Source: Mycobacterium alsense (GTDB taxonomy: Bacteria > Actinomycetota > Actinomycetes > Mycobacteriales > Mycobacteriaceae). From it: 64,000 nt of DNA. Positions 44,001-54,976 of this stretch are shown piece after piece. The stretch covers positions 138,001-202,000 of the forward strand of contig NZ_MVHD01000004.1 of NCBI RefSeq assembly GCF_002086635.1, given 5' to 3'. A program made the position numbers and the translations under genes. How positions within the stretch are numbered: the stretch's first letter is position 1; each line of letters starts with the position of its first letter. The notes below the pieces were generated by a model, which had not been told where the DNA came from, did not search any database, and saw only the letters and a program-made list of their open reading frames with translations.

Positions 44001-46255
44001 CCGAGCTGTTCGCCGAGTTGCTCGGCCGCGACGGGGTGGGCGCCGACGACTCGTTCTTCGACCTCGGCGGCCACTCGCTGCTGGCCACCAAATTCGTTGC
44101 GGCATTGCGCAACACGTTCGGCCCGTGCGCCGGTCGGATCGGCGTGCGGGAGGTGTTCGAGTTGGCCACGGTCGCCAGGATCGCCGAGCACATCGACGCC
44201 GCGGGCACGTCGGCTCCCGGCCCGGCACGGCCGCGCCTGGCACCGTCGAGCCACGACGGGCCGACGCGGCTGTCGTCGTCGCAGCTGCGCAGCTGGTTCA
44301 CCTATCGCTTCGACGGGCCCAACGCCGTCAACAACATTCCCTTCGCCGCCGCGCTGCGCGGCCCCTGCCACACCGAGGCGCTCGCCGCCGCCATCACCGA
44401 CGTCGTGACACGGCACGAGATCCTGCGCACCACCTACCGTGAGATCGACGGTGTGCCCCACCAGATCGTCCGCCCGCCCGCCGCCGTGCCGGTGCGCCGC
44501 GCCGACGGTCCCGACGAGGCCTGGCTGCGGGACGAACTGGACGACGAGCGGCGCCATGTTTTCGACCTGGAGACCGACTGGCCGATCCGGGCGGCCCTGC
44601 TGCACGTGCCGGGGCGGAACGTGTTGTCGTTGGTCGTCCACCACATCGCCGGCGACCACTGGTCGGCGGGCGTGCTGTTCACCGATGTGCTGACCGCCTA
44701 CCGGGCGCGCGCCGCCGGACACCCGCCGAGCTGGGAGCCGCTGCAGGTGCAGTACGCGGACTACGCCGCCTGGCAGGCGGCGCTGCTTGACGACGCCGCG
44801 GGCATCGCCGGTCCCCAGCGCGAGTACTGGACCCGTCAACTCGCGGGGCTGCCCACCGAAAACGGTCTGCGCCCGGACTTTCCCCGCCCGGCCTCGCTCA
44901 CCGGCGCCGGCGACGTCGTCGAATTCGGTTTCGGCTCGCCGACCCGCGACAAGCTGAGCGCCCTCTGCCGCGAACTCGGCGTCACCGAGTTCATGCTGCT
45001 GCAAGCCGCCGTCGCGGTGGTGCTGCACAAGGCCGGCGGCGGCGCGGACATCCCCCTGGGCACCCCGGTGGCCGGCCGCAACGAATCCGAGTTGGACCGG
45101 CTGATCGGGTTCTTCATCAACATCCTGGTCCTGCGCAACGACCTGCGGGGCAACCCCACCCTGCGCGAGGTGCTGCGGCGCACCCGGGAGATGGCGCTGG
45201 CCGCCTACGCACACCAGGACCTGCCGTTCGACCAGGTGGTCGACGCCCTCACCCCGGCGCGGTCGCTGTCCCGCAACCCGCTGTTCGACGTCGTCGTGCA
45301 CGTCCGCGAACACCTGCCGCAGGACACGGTCATCGACAGCGGCCCGGCCGGCGACACCACCTTCACCGCGCTGGAACCGGAATTCGACGTTGCGCACGCC
45401 GACATGTCGGTCAACTTCTTCGCCTCCGGTGCGGGCTACCGCGGCCACGTCATCTACCGCCCCGAACTGTATCGGCGCACCACCGCGCAGCGGTTCGCCG
45501 AGTGGCTGGTGCGCGTCGTCGAGGCGTTCGCCGACGATCCCGACCGGCCGCTGCGCGACGTCGAACTCGCGAGCCCCCAAGAACGGCAACGGATCCTGGA
45601 CCGCTCCGGTGCGGGCGGGGGCGCGGCGCGGGTGTACCTGCTCGACGCCTGGCTCGACCCCGTCCCCGAAGGGGTGGTGGGAGACCTCTACTACGGCGGC
45701 GGCCCGGCCGCCGGCGCACGGATGGCCACGCCATCGCTGACCGCCGCCCACTTCGTCGCCGATCCGTTTGCCGCGCAACCGGGTGCACGGCTCTACCGCA
45801 ACGGCGAGCGCGGAATGTGGACGCACGACGGCCAGCTGGAGCTGCTGTCCGGCGCCCCAACCCCGGCGCCGCCGGCACCATCGGCGCCGCCGGCGTCGGA
45901 CACGGGTCCGGGCGAACCGCCCGCCACCCCCACCGAGCGCGCACTGGCCGGCATCCTCGCCGGCGCGCTCGACGCCGGGGAGGTGGGCCGCGACGACGAT
46001 TTCTTCGGCCTCGGCGGCGACAGCATCCTGGCCGTGCGGGTGGCCGCGCAGGCGCGCGATGCCGGGCTGCCGCTGACCCCGCGCATGGTCTTCGAACATC
46101 CCGTGCTCCGCGAACTCGCCGCCGCGGTCGACGCGCGGGCGGCCGAAACCGAGGACGAAGGCTCGCGCGACACGCATCACGCGCCGATGAGCGCCTCCGG
46201 GCTGTCCGCCGACGAACTGGCGGACCTGACCGAATCCTGGGGCCAACGGCCGTGA
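41024..46255 (+). CDS. mbtE: MbtE, mycobactin NRPS (C–A–PCP–C–[A relic]–PCP)
   Basis: A 1,743-residue synthetase that adds the first lysine-derived residue of mycobactin. Domains: condensation (about 45-480, H178-H179-x3-D183), adenylation (about 490-950, [11 protein letters not shown] at 625-635), carrier (S1018 in DLGGHSLLA), a second condensation domain (about 1080-1530, HHIAGD at 1206-1211), then a short stretch (about 1536-1608, [12 protein letters not shown] to LYRNGERG) that looks like the last third of an adenylation domain without cores A1-A6, and a second carrier (S1667 in GLGGDSI). The GTG at 41024 overlaps mbtD by 8 bases. It is longer than the about 1,680-residue M. tuberculosis protein. 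The stop overlaps mbtF as GTGA. Confidence 0.95.
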   Translation: MTDIADTGARLQAARLELLRRRLAERGLSGETGGPDEKAGPGPDDRLSDGQARMWFVQMADPSGALLNVCVSYRITGAIDLGRLREAVDAVARRHRVLRTTYTVGDGGDPRPIAHDDLRPGWAQHDLTDLPERARRLRLEVLAQREFNAPFDLSADAPLRITAARTAPDEHVLLLVAHHIAWDDGSWRVFFADLTRAYEGTADLGPERHPSDPPGPDTTEADLDYWRAVMADPPEPLELPGPAGTALPTDWRAARSTRRLSGETTQRVLATARDTGCTPYMVLLAAFGALLHRYTHSDDFLVATPVLNRGAESDGTIGYFGNTVAIRLRPRASMSFREFVGSTRDMAAGAFAHQRVSLDRAVRELNPDRRHGAERMTRVGFGFREPDGGGFRPAGVDCERYDLRGNLTQLPLGFMVEFESTGALVEAEHLLEILEPALARQMLDHFAVLLDDALAAPDKPLSGLAMMDEAEAAWLRGVSCGPRYDTAARTLADLVSEQAARAPDAIAVVYEGRRFGYHDINEAANRLAHWLIQRGIGSEDRVAVLLDKSPDLVVTALGIAKAGAVYVPVDPTYPQERLDFILDDCDPKLVLREPVADLAAQRADDPTDADRVRPLRPDNTAYVIYTSGTTGLPKGVAVPHRPVAEYFVWFKDEYGVDHTDRLLQVASPSFDVSIAEIFGTLACGARMVIPRPGGLNDIGYLTALLHDEGITAMHFVPSLLGLFLSLPGVNQWRTLRRVPIGGEPLPGEVADKFHATFDALLHNFYGPTETVINASRYMVEGPQGTRIVPIGRPKINTTMHLLDDALRPVPVGVIGEIYLGGTHLAHGYHRRARLTAERFVADPFNPGARMYRTGDLARRNADGDVEFVGRADEQVKIRGFRIELGDVAAAISVDPTVGQALVVVSDLPRLGKGLVGYVTPAAGDEETTVDLDRIRARVAAALPEYMVPAAYVVLDEIPITAHGKIDRAALPEPEVASGAEFREPDTDTERRVAELFAELLGRDGVGADDSFFDLGGHSLLATKFVAALRNTFGPCAGRIGVREVFELATVARIAEHIDAAGTSAPGPARPRLAPSSHDGPTRLSSSQLRSWFTYRFDGPNAVNNIPFAAALRGPCHTEALAAAITDVVTRHEILRTTYREIDGVPHQIVRPPAAVPVRRADGPDEAWLRDELDDERRHVFDLETDWPIRAALLHVPGRNVLSLVVHHIAGDHWSAGVLFTDVLTAYRARAAGHPPSWEPLQVQYADYAAWQAALLDDAAGIAGPQREYWTRQLAGLPTENGLRPDFPRPASLTGAGDVVEFGFGSPTRDKLSALCRELGVTEFMLLQAAVAVVLHKAGGGADIPLGTPVAGRNESELDRLIGFFINILVLRNDLRGNPTLREVLRRTREMALAAYAHQDLPFDQVVDALTPARSLSRNPLFDVVVHVREHLPQDTVIDSGPAGDTTFTALEPEFDVAHADMSVNFFASGAGYRGHVIYRPELYRRTTAQRFAEWLVRVVEAFADDPDRPLRDVELASPQERQRILDRSGAGGGAARVYLLDAWLDPVPEGVVGDLYYGGGPAAGARMATPSLTAAHFVADPFAAQPGARLYRNGERGMWTHDGQLELLSGAPTPAPPAPSAPPASDTGPGEPPATPTERALAGILAGALDAGEVGRDDDFFGLGGDSILAVRVAAQARDAGLPLTPRMVFEHPVLRELAAAVDARAAETEDEGSRDTHHAPMSASGLSADELADLTESWGQRP

Positions 46256-49200
46256 CACGGGCCGACTCTCGACCGGCCATCGAAGACGTGATGGCGCTCA
46301 GCCCCCTGCAGCTGGGGCTGTTCTCGATGGCGGCGCTGAGCGCGGAGGCGGGGGCGGCCGGGCCGGACGAAGCCGAAGCCGCCGACCCGTACGTCATCGC
46401 GATGGCCGCCGACGTGACGGGCTCGCTCGACGTCGGGCTGCTGCGCGAATGCGCGGCGACGATGCTGGCCCGGCACCCAAACCTGCGGGCAAGCTTCGTG
46501 CACGGCAACCTGAGCCGGCCCGTGCAGGTCGTGCCGAGCAGCGTCGAACTGCCGTGGCGGATGGTGCGCGCCGCGCCCGACGAGGTCGACGCGCTGGAAG
46601 CAGAGGAGCGCCGGCGGCGTTTCGACCTGGGCCGCGGGCCGCTGATCCGGTTCCTGCTCATCGAATTACCCGACCGGCGTTGGCGTTTGGCCGTGGTCGC
46701 GCACCACATCGTCATCGACGGCTGGTCGTTGCCGCTGTTCGTCTCCGAACTGCTCACCCTGTACCGCGCCGGCGGCGACGCCGCCGCGCTGCCCCCACCG
46801 CCGCGGGCGTATCGCGACTACATCGGCTGGCTGGCCGGCCGCGACCAGACGGGCAGCCGGGCGTTGTGGGCCGAGCACCTCAAGGGACTCGACGGCCCGA
46901 CCCTGCTCTCGCCGGCGCTGACCGCCACCCCGCCTGCGGCGGGGATCCCGCGCCGCACCACGCTGCGACTCGACCACGAGGCCACCGCCGGGCTCGCCGA
47001 CGCCGCACGCGCCCGCGGCGTCACACTCAACACGATCGTCCAGATGGCCTGGGCGGCCATCCTTTCGGCGTACACCGGCCGCGCCGACGTGACGTTCGGG
47101 GTGACGGTGTCCGGCCGGCCCGGCGAACTGTCGGGCGTGGAAACCATGGTCGGCATGTTCATCAACACCGTGCCGCTGCGGATGCGGCTCGACCCCCGCG
47201 ACACCGTGGGGGCGCAATGCCTTGCCCTGCAGCGCGAATCCGCCGCCCTGCGCGACCACAGCTATCTGGGACTCGCCGAATTGCGGTCGATCGCCGGCCT
47301 CAGCGAGATGTTCGACACCCTGCTGGTCTACGAGAACTTCCCGCCCGGCGAGGTGGTGGGCGCCAACGAGTTCACCGCCAACGGCGCCACCTTCCGCCCG
47401 GTGGCGCTGGAGAGCGTGTCGCATTTCCCGGTGACCATCGCCGCGCACGTGAGCGCCGGGCAGCTCACGGTATTGGTGGAGGCGCTCGACGGCGCGCTGG
47501 GCACGACGGCGCCCGAGGCCCTCGGCGGGCGGCTGCTGGCGGTGGCGCGGCGTTTGTTCGACGCGTGGGACCGGCCCCTGCGCGGGCTCGACATCCTGCT
47601 CGACGCCGAGCGCGACCGCGCACCCGTGGCCCCGCGCGTCGCCGGACCCACCACGGCGGTGCACCTCCGGTTCGCCGAAATCGCCGCGGCGCGACCGGAT
47701 TCGGTCGCGGTCAGCTGGGCCGGGGGCCGGCTGACGTACCGCGACCTCGACGCCCTCGCCGACCGGGTGGCCGCCGCCCTGGGCCGCGCCGGCGTGGGCC
47801 CGGAGACGCCCGTGGCGATCACGCTGCCCCGGGGTCCGAGCTACGTGGCCGCGATGCTGGCGATCCTCAAGGCCGGCGGCATGATCGTGCCCCTGGATCC
47901 GGCGATGCCCGGCGAGCGCATCGCCGAGGTGCTGCGGCAGACGTCGGCCCCGATCGTCGTCGACGAGACGTGGTTCGCGGCCAACAGCGCCAACGGCTCG
48001 GCCGCGCCCGCCGAATACCGGCCGGTCGCGGCACCGCCCGACCACGCCGCCTACGCGGTCTTCACCTCGGGAACCACCGGCGCCCCCAAGGGCGTCGTCG
48101 GCACCCACCGGGCGCTGTCGGCCTACGCCGACGACCACATCGAGCGCGTTCTGCGCCCGGCCGCCGCGCGCATCGGGCGACCGCTGCGCATAGCGCACGC
48201 ATGGTCTTTCACCTTCGACGCGGCCTGGCAGCCGCTGGCCGCGCTGCTCGACGGCCATTCGGTGCACATCGTCGCCGACGACCGACAGCGCGACGCCGAG
48301 GCGCTCGTGGAGACCATCGACCGGTTCGGCCTGGACATGATCGACACCACGCCGTCGATGTTCACCCAGCTGCACAACGCGGGCCTGCTGCGCGCGGTAC
48401 CCCTGACGGTCCTCGCGCTCGGCGGCGAAGCCCTGGGCAGCGGGGCGTGGCGGGCGATCCAACAAGAGTGCGCCCGCACCGGCATGACGGCCTTCAACTG
48501 CTACGGGCCCACCGAAACCACGGTCGAGGCCGTCGTCGCCGCGATCGGCGAGCACGGGCGACCGGCCATCGGGCGCCCCACCCGGACCACCCGCGCCTAC
48601 GTCCTGGACGGCTGGCTGCGGCCGGTGCCCGACGGCGCCGCCGGCGAGTTGTACCTGGCCGGCGACCAGCTGACCCGCGGCTACCTCGGGCGGGCCGCCG
48701 AGACCGGGGCGCGCTTCGTCGCCGACCCCAACGGCCGCGGTGCCCGCATGTACCGCACCGGAGATGTGGTGCGCCGCATGGCCGATGGCGGCCTCGAGTT
48801 CCTCGGCCGCAGCGACGACCAGCTCAAGATCCGCGGTTTTCGCGTCGAGCCGGGCGAGATCGCGGCGGTCCTGGGCAGCCACGACGGGGTGTGCGGCGCC
48901 CACGTGACCACCCGCGGCCACGCCACCGGCCCTCGGCTCGTCGCGTACGTGGCCGGCGGGGCGAACCCGCCGGCGGTTAACGAGCTGCGCGCCATGCTGA
49001 TCGACCGGTTGCCCCGCTACCTGGTTCCCCATCACATCGTCGTGCTCGACGAGCTGCCGCTGACACCGCACGGAAAAGTCGACGAAAACGCCTTGGCAGC
49101 AATCGATCTCGACGGCGGAACGGCCACGCCGCCCGAGACTGCGACCGAGATCGCGCTCGCCGAGGCGTTCGCCGAGGTCCTGCGGTCCGCGCACGTCGAC

Positions 49201-50664
49201 GTCGCGGCCGGCTTCCTGGAAATGGGCCTCGACAGCATCGTGGCGCTGTCGGTCGTGCAGGCCGCCCGCCGCCGCGGCATCGCACTGCGGGCCCGGTTGA
49301 TGGTGGAGTGCGAGACCATCCGCCAGCTCGCCGCGGCGATCGACGCCGATAACCACCGGGCCCTCCGCCACGCGACCTCGAACGGGCCGGGCGAGCCCGG
49401 CGGCCCAATCCCGTTGCTGCCCAGCGCACATTGGCTCTACGAACACGGCGACCCCCGACGGCTGGCGCAGACCGAAGCGATCCGGTTGCCCGCCACCGTC
49501 ACCCGCGAGCAGCTGCGCGCGGCCCTGGCGGGCATCGTCGACGGGCACGAGGTGCTCCGCGCCCGGCTGGACCGCGCGACGATGACGCTCGTCCCCGGCC
49601 CGGCCGCCGACGTCCTCAGGGAAGTCCGGGTCGACGACCTGGATGCGGCGGTCGCCGCGCGCGCCGCCGAGGCCGTGGAACGCCTCGACCCGGAGCGCGG
49701 TTCGCTGCTCGAGGCGGTATGGCTGCGCCCGCCGGCCGGGCAGGGCGTGCTGCTGCTGACCGCCCACGTGCTCGCGATGGACCCGGCGTCCTGGCGTGTG
49801 GTGCTCGGCGAACTGGACGCCGCCCTGCGGGCGCTGTCCGACGGCCGTTCGCCCGCGCCGGCGCGCGAACACACCGGCTACCGGCGCTGGGCCGCCGCGC
49901 TCACCGAGCGAGCCCACCGGCTGGACACCGTCGGGTTCTGGCGCGCCCAACTCGAGGGCGACGACCCCGACATCGGGGCCCGGCGGCTGCGCCCGGGCCA
50001 TGACCTGGCCGACGACCTGGCCGTGCGCACCGCGTTCGTCGACGAAGAAGTCAGCCGCCGGCTGCTGAATTCCGGTATGCCACTGCCCGAGCTGCTCGTC
50101 GCCGCGACCGCGGCGATGGTGACGCGCTGGCGGCAGGTGCGCGGCCAGGCCACCCCGCCGCCCCTGCTCGCGCTCGAAACCCATGGCCGCGCAGACGGAT
50201 TGGTGGACGGCCCCGGCGGGCGCGACATCGACACCAGCGACACGGTGGGACTGCTCAGCTCGATCTACCCGCTGCGGGTGGACACGGCGCACCGCGCCGG
50301 GCTTCCGGCGATCCCCGGCGACGGTGTCGACTACGGCCTGCTGCGCTACCTGCGCGCCGACACCGCCGAGCAGCTCGCCGGCTTCCCGGGCCCGCAGCTG
50401 CTGCTGAACTATCTCGGGGCCGCCCACGCCGGAGGCGGCACCGGCCTACAGCTCGACCGCGAACTCCTGGCCGGCCTGTCGCCGGTGCCCGAGCCCGGCC
50501 TCGCGGTGCGCCACGAGTTGAGCATCCTCGCCGTCGTGCTGACCGTGGGGGAGCAGCGTGTCCTCGCCGCCCAGTGGCGCGCGCTGCCCGACATCCTCGG
50601 CGACGCGGACATTGCTGAGCTGCAACGACTTTGGTCCGACAGCCTGCGGGAGGTGGCGGCATGA
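46252..50664 (+). CDS. mbtF: MbtF, mycobactin NRPS (C–A–PCP–terminal C)
   Basis: A 1,470-residue synthetase that adds the last lysine residue and closes the caprolactam. Domains: condensation (about 10-440, HHIVIDG at 151-157), adenylation (about 465-920, [11 protein letters not shown] at 604-614), carrier (S995 in EMGLDSI) and a terminal condensation-like domain (about 1040-1450). In the terminal domain the HHxxxDG signature is H1172-V-L-A-M-D-P, so the second, catalytic His is Val. The length agrees with the M. tuberculosis protein (1,461). The GTG start overlaps the mbtE stop, and the stop overlaps mbtG as ATGA. Confidence 0.96.
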   Translation: MTRADSRPAIEDVMALSPLQLGLFSMAALSAEAGAAGPDEAEAADPYVIAMAADVTGSLDVGLLRECAATMLARHPNLRASFVHGNLSRPVQVVPSSVELPWRMVRAAPDEVDALEAEERRRRFDLGRGPLIRFLLIELPDRRWRLAVVAHHIVIDGWSLPLFVSELLTLYRAGGDAAALPPPPRAYRDYIGWLAGRDQTGSRALWAEHLKGLDGPTLLSPALTATPPAAGIPRRTTLRLDHEATAGLADAARARGVTLNTIVQMAWAAILSAYTGRADVTFGVTVSGRPGELSGVETMVGMFINTVPLRMRLDPRDTVGAQCLALQRESAALRDHSYLGLAELRSIAGLSEMFDTLLVYENFPPGEVVGANEFTANGATFRPVALESVSHFPVTIAAHVSAGQLTVLVEALDGALGTTAPEALGGRLLAVARRLFDAWDRPLRGLDILLDAERDRAPVAPRVAGPTTAVHLRFAEIAAARPDSVAVSWAGGRLTYRDLDALADRVAAALGRAGVGPETPVAITLPRGPSYVAAMLAILKAGGMIVPLDPAMPGERIAEVLRQTSAPIVVDETWFAANSANGSAAPAEYRPVAAPPDHAAYAVFTSGTTGAPKGVVGTHRALSAYADDHIERVLRPAAARIGRPLRIAHAWSFTFDAAWQPLAALLDGHSVHIVADDRQRDAEALVETIDRFGLDMIDTTPSMFTQLHNAGLLRAVPLTVLALGGEALGSGAWRAIQQECARTGMTAFNCYGPTETTVEAVVAAIGEHGRPAIGRPTRTTRAYVLDGWLRPVPDGAAGELYLAGDQLTRGYLGRAAETGARFVADPNGRGARMYRTGDVVRRMADGGLEFLGRSDDQLKIRGFRVEPGEIAAVLGSHDGVCGAHVTTRGHATGPRLVAYVAGGANPPAVNELRAMLIDRLPRYLVPHHIVVLDELPLTPHGKVDENALAAIDLDGGTATPPETATEIALAEAFAEVLRSAHVDVAAGFLEMGLDSIVALSVVQAARRRGIALRARLMVECETIRQLAAAIDADNHRALRHATSNGPGEPGGPIPLLPSAHWLYEHGDPRRLAQTEAIRLPATVTREQLRAALAGIVDGHEVLRARLDRATMTLVPGPAADVLREVRVDDLDAAVAARAAEAVERLDPERGSLLEAVWLRPPAGQGVLLLTAHVLAMDPASWRVVLGELDAALRALSDGRSPAPAREHTGYRRWAAALTERAHRLDTVGFWRAQLEGDDPDIGARRLRPGHDLADDLAVRTAFVDEEVSRRLLNSGMPLPELLVAATAAMVTRWRQVRGQATPPPLLALETHGRADGLVDGPGGRDIDTSDTVGLLSSIYPLRVDTAHRAGLPAIPGDGVDYGLLRYLRADTAEQLAGFPGPQLLLNYLGAAHAGGGTGLQLDRELLAGLSPVPEPGLAVRHELSILAVVLTVGEQRVLAAQWRALPDILGDADIAELQRLWSDSLREVAA

Positions 50665-51956
50665 GCACACTGGCGATCCTGGGGGCCGGGGCGAAGGCGG
50701 TGGCCGTCGCCGCCAAGGCGTCCGTGCTGCGCGACATGCGGATCGAAGGGCTCGACGTCCCGGACGTCGTCGCCGTCGAACGCATCGGGGTGGGCGCCAA
50801 CTGGCAGGCCAGCGGCGGCTGGACCGACGGGGCGCACCGGCTGGGCACCAGCCCGGAAAAGGACGTCGGGTTTCCCTACCGCTCCGCGCTGGTGCCGCGC
50901 CGGAACGCCGAACTCGACGAACGGATGACCCGCTACAGCTGGCAGTCCTACCTGATTTCCACCGCGTCGTTCGCCGAATGGATCGACCGCGGCCGCCCGG
51001 CGCCGACCCACCGCCGGTGGAGCCAGTACCTGGGCTGGGTGGCCGACCAGATCGGCCTCGACGTCGTGCACGGCGAGGTCGAACGGCTCACGGTCAGCGG
51101 CGAAGGCTGGACCCTGCACACCCACGAAAGCGCCGTGCACGCAGACGCATTGATGATCACCGGCCCCGGTCAGGCCGAAAAGTCGTTGCTGCCGGGCAAT
51201 CCGCGCATGCTGTCGATCGCCCAGTTCTGGGACCGCGCCGCGGGCGACGACCGGATCAGCGCCGAGCGGGTGGCCGTGATCGGCGGCGGCGAGACCGCGG
51301 CGTCGATGCTCAACGAGCTGTTCCGCCACCGGGTTTCGACCATCACCGTCATCTCCCCGCAGGTGACGCTGTTCACCCGCGGCGAGGGGTTCTTCGAGAA
51401 TTCGCTGTTCTCCGACCCCACCGACTGGACCGCCCTGACACTGGACGAACGCCGCGACGCGCTGGCCCGCACCGACCGCGGGGTGTTCTCGGCGAGCGTG
51501 CAGGAGGCGCTGCTGGCCGACGACCGCATCCGCCACCTGCGCGGCCGGGTCGCTCACGCCGTGGGCCGCGACGGCCAGATCCGGTTGACCCTGTCCACCA
51601 ACCGGGGCAGCGAAAACCTCGAAACGGTGCACGGTTTCGACCTGGTCATCGACGGCTCCGGCGCCGACGCACTCTGGTTCACCTCCCTGTTCGGCCAGGA
51701 CGCCCTCGACCTCCTCGAACTCGGGCTGGGCGGGCCGCTGACCGCCGACAGCCTGCAGGAGGCCATCGGCTACGACCTGGCCGTCACCGGGGTCACCCCC
51801 AAGCTGTTCTTGCCGAACCTGTCCGGTCTCACCCAGGGCCCCGGCTTTCCCAACCTGAGCTGCCTCGGGTTGCTGTCCGACCGGGTGCTGGGAGCGGCGG
51901 GACCCGTCAAGCACCGAACGATGAGGAGAAGCGATGAGCACCAACCCCTTCGATGA
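50661..51956 (+). CDS. mbtG: MbtG, lysine N6-hydroxylase
   Basis: A 431-residue FAD/NADPH monooxygenase that hydroxylates the lysine side-chain nitrogen needed for iron-binding hydroxamates. Motifs: [15 protein letters not shown] (FAD), [38 protein letters not shown] (NADPH) and [19 protein letters not shown]. The sequence and the 431-residue length match M. tuberculosis MbtG over the whole protein. The ATG at 50661 overlaps the mbtF stop. Its 3' end overlaps mbtH by 23 bases. Confidence 0.97.
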   Translation: MSTLAILGAGAKAVAVAAKASVLRDMRIEGLDVPDVVAVERIGVGANWQASGGWTDGAHRLGTSPEKDVGFPYRSALVPRRNAELDERMTRYSWQSYLISTASFAEWIDRGRPAPTHRRWSQYLGWVADQIGLDVVHGEVERLTVSGEGWTLHTHESAVHADALMITGPGQAEKSLLPGNPRMLSIAQFWDRAAGDDRISAERVAVIGGGETAASMLNELFRHRVSTITVISPQVTLFTRGEGFFENSLFSDPTDWTALTLDERRDALARTDRGVFSASVQEALLADDRIRHLRGRVAHAVGRDGQIRLTLSTNRGSENLETVHGFDLVIDGSGADALWFTSLFGQDALDLLELGLGGPLTADSLQEAIGYDLAVTGVTPKLFLPNLSGLTQGPGFPNLSCLGLLSDRVLGAAGPVKHRTMRRSDEHQPLR

Positions 51957-52149
51957 CGACAGCGGCGCGTTCTACGTCCTGGTCAACGGCGAGGAGCAGC
52001 ACAGCCTGTGGCCGGCGTTCGCCGAAATCCCGTCGGGCTGGGCGGTGGTGCACGGCGAGGCCGGCCGCGCGGAGTGCCTGGACTACGTCGAGCGGCACTG
52101 GGCGGACACCCGGCCGAAGAGCCTGCGGGAGGCCGCATCGAGCCACTGA
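51934..52149 (+). CDS. mbtH: MbtH, adenylation-domain chaperone
   Basis: A 71-residue member of the MbtH family, named after this gene. It binds and activates NRPS adenylation domains. The family signature is complete: [19 protein letters not shown], and the Trp-rich end ([15 protein letters not shown]). The ATG at 51934 lies inside the end of mbtG after GAGGAG. It is the last mbt gene; a GC-rich hairpin follows the stop. Confidence 0.97.
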   Translation: MSTNPFDDDSGAFYVLVNGEEQHSLWPAFAEIPSGWAVVHGEAGRAECLDYVERHWADTRPKSLREAASSH

Positions 52150-52158
52150 GCGGACGAC

Positions 52159-52174
52159 CGGCCCCCCTGGGCCG
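52159..52174 (+). terminator. GC-rich hairpin after mbtH
   Basis: CGGCCC and GGGCCG form a perfect 6-base stem around a 4-base loop, starting 9 bases after the mbtH stop. There is no U run, which is usual for mycobacterial hairpins. It may end or slow the mbtB-H transcript. Confidence 0.4.
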
Positions 52175-52320
52175 CGACACAGCGAACGCACAGATTGCTC
52201 AACGCTCGCGCACATAGCGTGCTCGTAACGTGACACGCCTGAGACACAGAACACCCGTCGCAGAGCGCACACTTACAGTTCGTCGCAACCATGCGACCCG
52301 GAGGGGGAGGGTTCTCAACC

Positions 52321-52839
52321 GTGCGACCCAAATCGATCACATACCTCGCCGCCGCCGCGGCGGCCCTGGGGGCCGTGGGCGCGGGGGCCGCGGCCGGCCC
52401 GTCCCCCGTCGCGGGCGGCCCCGCCCAGGTGCGGCTGGCCGCCGTCGGCGCGCCGCTGCCGCAGAACCCGCCGCCGGCCCCGGTGCCCGGCGTCGACCTC
52501 CCGACGGCCGGGCAGTTGACCGGCCTGCTGAACAGCCTTGCGGACCCGAGTGTTCCGTTCGCCAACAAAAGCAACCTGGTCGAAGGCGGCATCAGCGGGA
52601 CGGAGGCGCACCTGGCCGACCACGAGCTGAAGAAGGCGGCGAAGCACGGGGACCTGCCGCTGGCGTTCGACGTCACCAACATCCAGCCGGGCGCGCCGGG
52701 TTCGGCCACGGCCGACGTCGCGGTTTCGGGTCCGAAGCTCCCGAGCCCGGTCACGCAGAGCGTCACGTTCGTCAACCAGGGCAGCTGGATGCTGTCCCGC
52801 GCCTCGGCTATGGAGCTCTTGCAAGCCGCGGGACACTGA
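52321..52839 (+). CDS. cfp2: CFP2/MTB12-like secreted antigen
   Basis: A 172-residue exported protein that closely matches M. tuberculosis MTB12/CFP2 (Rv2376c) in its mature part ([39 protein letters not shown]). The GTG at 52321 with GGAGGG upstream gives a Sec signal peptide ([19 protein letters not shown]), followed by a Pro-rich linker and an SnoaL/NTF2-like fold. An ATG 30 bases earlier is less likely. In M. tuberculosis it is a major culture-filtrate antigen of unknown function. It stays next to mbtH as in M. tuberculosis, but on the same strand and followed here by a second copy. Confidence 0.9.
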   Translation: MRPKSITYLAAAAAALGAVGAGAAAGPSPVAGGPAQVRLAAVGAPLPQNPPPAPVPGVDLPTAGQLTGLLNSLADPSVPFANKSNLVEGGISGTEAHLADHELKKAAKHGDLPLAFDVTNIQPGAPGSATADVAVSGPKLPSPVTQSVTFVNQGSWMLSRASAMELLQAAGH

Positions 52840-52874
52840 CTCACACAGGTCACGTCCACAAGTAAGGGGAAACC

Positions 52875-53384
52875 GTGAAATCCGTAGCTCGCAGCGTGGC
52901 AGCGTTCGCCCTCATCGGCGCCGTCGCCGGTTTCGGTTCCGTCGCAGGTGTCGTCGCACCGCCCAGCCCTCAGGTGCAACTGGCCGCGGTCGGCGCGCCG
53001 TTGCCGCAGGACCCGCCGCCGGCGCCCGGGCAACTGCCGACGCCGGAACAGTTGACCAACCTGTGCAACCAGGTGACCGATCCCGGCGTGTCGTACACGA
53101 CCAAGACCAACCTGGTCCAAAACGGGATCGCCCCCGACGAGGGTCACGTGGCCGACCACGACCTGCGAAAGGCCTACCGCAACGGGAACTTTCCGGAGCA
53201 GTTCGCCGTGACGAACATCCAGCCGGCCGGCCCGAACGCGGCCACCGCCGACGTGGCCATCTCGGGCCCGAAGTTCGCCGGGCCGGTCACCAAGGACCTG
53301 GCGTTCGTCAACCAGGGCGGCACCTGGGTGCTGCAGCACGACGCCGCCCTCGCGTTGATACAAGCGGCCACGGCCACGAACTAG
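52875..53384 (+). CDS. Second CFP2/MTB12-like secreted protein (paralogue)
   Basis: A 169-residue paralogue of the gene before it, 35 bases downstream. It has a signal peptide (VAAFALIGAVAGFGSVAGVV), the shared segment [15 protein letters not shown] and the same mature domain (TPEQLTNLCNQVTDPGVSY, VTNIQPAGPNAATADVAISGPKF, FVNQGGTWVLQ). It has a Cys (LCNQ) that the first copy lacks. The GTG at 52875 follows AAGGGGA. The two copies probably come from a tandem duplication and are co-transcribed. Function unknown beyond secretion. Confidence 0.88.
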   Translation: MKSVARSVAAFALIGAVAGFGSVAGVVAPPSPQVQLAAVGAPLPQDPPPAPGQLPTPEQLTNLCNQVTDPGVSYTTKTNLVQNGIAPDEGHVADHDLRKAYRNGNFPEQFAVTNIQPAGPNAATADVAISGPKFAGPVTKDLAFVNQGGTWVLQHDAALALIQAATATN

Positions 53385-53467
53385 TCAGCAACCCCGCCGC
53401 GCCGAGCGTGTAACCAGCGCGAAGATTCGGTCATTTTTTCGCAGTGACTGCACTTTCGGTGACGAGC

Positions 53468-54340
53468 CTAGACGAGCCGGCCGACGCGCTCGGGGTCGGC
53501 CAGCACGTCGATCGCGGCGATCCGTCCGCCCCGGACGACGAATCCCATGATGGCGCTTGGCCTTTCGGCGACGACGATGACCGCGCCGGGGGCGCCGTTG
53601 ACGGTGGCGCGGCGCACCTCTCGCTCGGGTCCCGCGTAGCCGCGGGCCAGCTTGGCGACCGCGGCCGCGCCCTCGGCCCGGAACGGCGCCGCGGCGGGAC
53701 CGAAATCGCCGCGCAGCACGACGTCGGGGTCCAGCACCGCGACCAGCCGATCGAAGTCGCCCGCGCGCCCGGCCGCGAAGAAGGCGTCGACGGCCTCGCG
53801 CTGCGCGGCAACGCCGCCGTCGGGCGCGGCGTCCGCCCGCTCGATGCGCCGGCGCGCCCGGCTGGCCAGCTTGCGCGTCGCCTCCGGCGTGCGGTCGACG
53901 ATGGGGGCGATCTCGTCGAACGGGACGGCGAACATGTCGTGCAGCACGAAGGCCAGCCGCTCGGCCGGCGGCAGCGTGTCCAAAACCACGAACAGCGCCA
54001 GCCCGACCGCGTCGGCCAGCATCGCGCGGTGCTCCGGATCGAATTCGCCCTCGGCCTCCACGATCGGGTCGGGCAGGCGCCCGACCAATTCCTCCCGCCC
54101 GCGCCCGTGCCGGTCGCGCAGCGTGTTCAGGCAGATCCGGGCCACCACGGTGGTCAGCCACGCGTCCAGGTTGCCGATACCCGCGCCGCCCCCGGCGCTC
54201 CCGCTCAGCCGCAGCCACGCCTCCTGCACCGCGTCCTGGGCGTCGTCGGCCGAGCCCAGCATGCGGTAGGCGATGGCGCCCAGCCTCGGCCGCGCCGCCT
54301 CGAAGCGCTCGGACAGCGCGGTGTCCGGCCCAGACGTCAC
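53468..54340 (-). CDS. ECF-family sigma factor with SnoaL-like C-terminal domain (ECF41 type)
   Basis: A 290-residue extracytoplasmic-function sigma factor. Region 2 is about residues 10-75 (RLGAIAYRMLGSADDAQDAVQEAWLRL), region 4 about 110-170 (LPPAERLAFVLHDMFAVPFDEIA, ATRKLASRARRRI), then an NTF2/SnoaL-like domain (about 185-290, REAVDAFFAAGRAGDFDRLVAVLDPDVVL). Such a fused domain and a coupled carboxymuconolactone-decarboxylase gene define the ECF41 group, where the extra domain replaces an anti-sigma factor. The C-terminal extension has PDGG after region 4 and ADPERVG near the end, like the group's two conserved motifs. The GTG start overlaps the stop of the AhpD-like gene (GTGA). M. tuberculosis SigJ has the same layout. 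Confidence 0.88.
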   Translation of the reverse strand: MTSGPDTALSERFEAARPRLGAIAYRMLGSADDAQDAVQEAWLRLSGSAGGGAGIGNLDAWLTTVVARICLNTLRDRHGRGREELVGRLPDPIVEAEGEFDPEHRAMLADAVGLALFVVLDTLPPAERLAFVLHDMFAVPFDEIAPIVDRTPEATRKLASRARRRIERADAAPDGGVAAQREAVDAFFAAGRAGDFDRLVAVLDPDVVLRGDFGPAAAPFRAEGAAAVAKLARGYAGPEREVRRATVNGAPGAVIVVAERPSAIMGFVVRGGRIAAIDVLADPERVGRLV

Positions 54341-54933
54341 GTGCGGCCCTTATCGGGCAGGGCGCACACCCGGTCGCCGGAAAAGCCGGACGACCCGATG
54401 CCGAGGGCGATGTTGAACCGCGCGCGCAGGTTGCCCAGCGTGATGACGTGGGTGAGCCCGACGAGCTGCGCGGTGTCGAAATGGCCGCGCAGCGCGTCGA
54501 AAAGCTCGTCGCTCACCTCGACGGGGGTGCGGCTGATCGCGGTGGCGTAGTCCAGGATCAGCTTGTCGAGCTCGGAAAAGCACGCGGCGTCGCGGTAGTC
54601 GGACAGGGCCAGCAGCTCCTCGTCGGTGATCCCCCACTGGCGCGCGATCTGCGAACCCAGGTCGATGCAGTACTCGCAGCGCACGGTGGTCGCCGCCTTC
54701 AGCTCGGCCAGCGCCCGGTGGCGGGGGCTGAGGATGTCCAGCTTCGACTCGGCCTGCTCGAGCTTGCCGTAGGCGTTGAGCAGCCGGGGAATGCGCGCGT
54801 ACATGCGCAGCGGTTCGAGCATCCCCGCGGTCTCGAGGCCGGTCATCTGCGCGAGCTTGCGCCGGGTGAAGAAGAAGGCGATCTTGGCCCCCAGGCCGGC
54901 GTCGCGGTCGGAGACTCCCTGGAGCCGAGGCAT
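54337..54933 (-). CDS. AhpD-like / carboxymuconolactone decarboxylase-family protein
   Basis: A 198-residue helical protein of the AhpD/CMD family. The redox pair is C86-E-Y-C89 (TTVRCEYCIDLGSQIARQWG), with the following helix TDEELLALSDYRDAACFSELDKLILDYATAI. The family acts as alkylhydroperoxide reductase partner or decarboxylase; the C-x-x-C favours a peroxidase-like role. The ATG at 54931-54933 has a strong Shine-Dalgarno (AAGGAGG). It is the first gene of a two-gene unit with the sigma factor, which probably controls this promoter. Confidence 0.88.
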   Translation of the reverse strand: MPRLQGVSDRDAGLGAKIAFFFTRRKLAQMTGLETAGMLEPLRMYARIPRLLNAYGKLEQAESKLDILSPRHRALAELKAATTVRCEYCIDLGSQIARQWGITDEELLALSDYRDAACFSELDKLILDYATAISRTPVEVSDELFDALRGHFDTAQLVGLTHVITLGNLRARFNIALGIGSSGFSGDRVCALPDKGRT

Positions 54934-54976
54934 GGCAAGTCCTCCTTGAACCTCGTGAACGTGGTCTTACTACGTC

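Noticed and set aside
42668..46258. Very long minus-strand open frame opposite mbtE (and similar ones opposite mbtB and mbtF)
   Set aside because: The mbt frames show clear conserved domains. The antisense frames are side effects of high GC at third codon positions and have no recognisable domains.
53385..53467. Possible terminator GCGAA...TTCGC with a T run after the second cfp2 copy
   Set aside because: A 5-base stem with a 14-base loop is too weak to claim.
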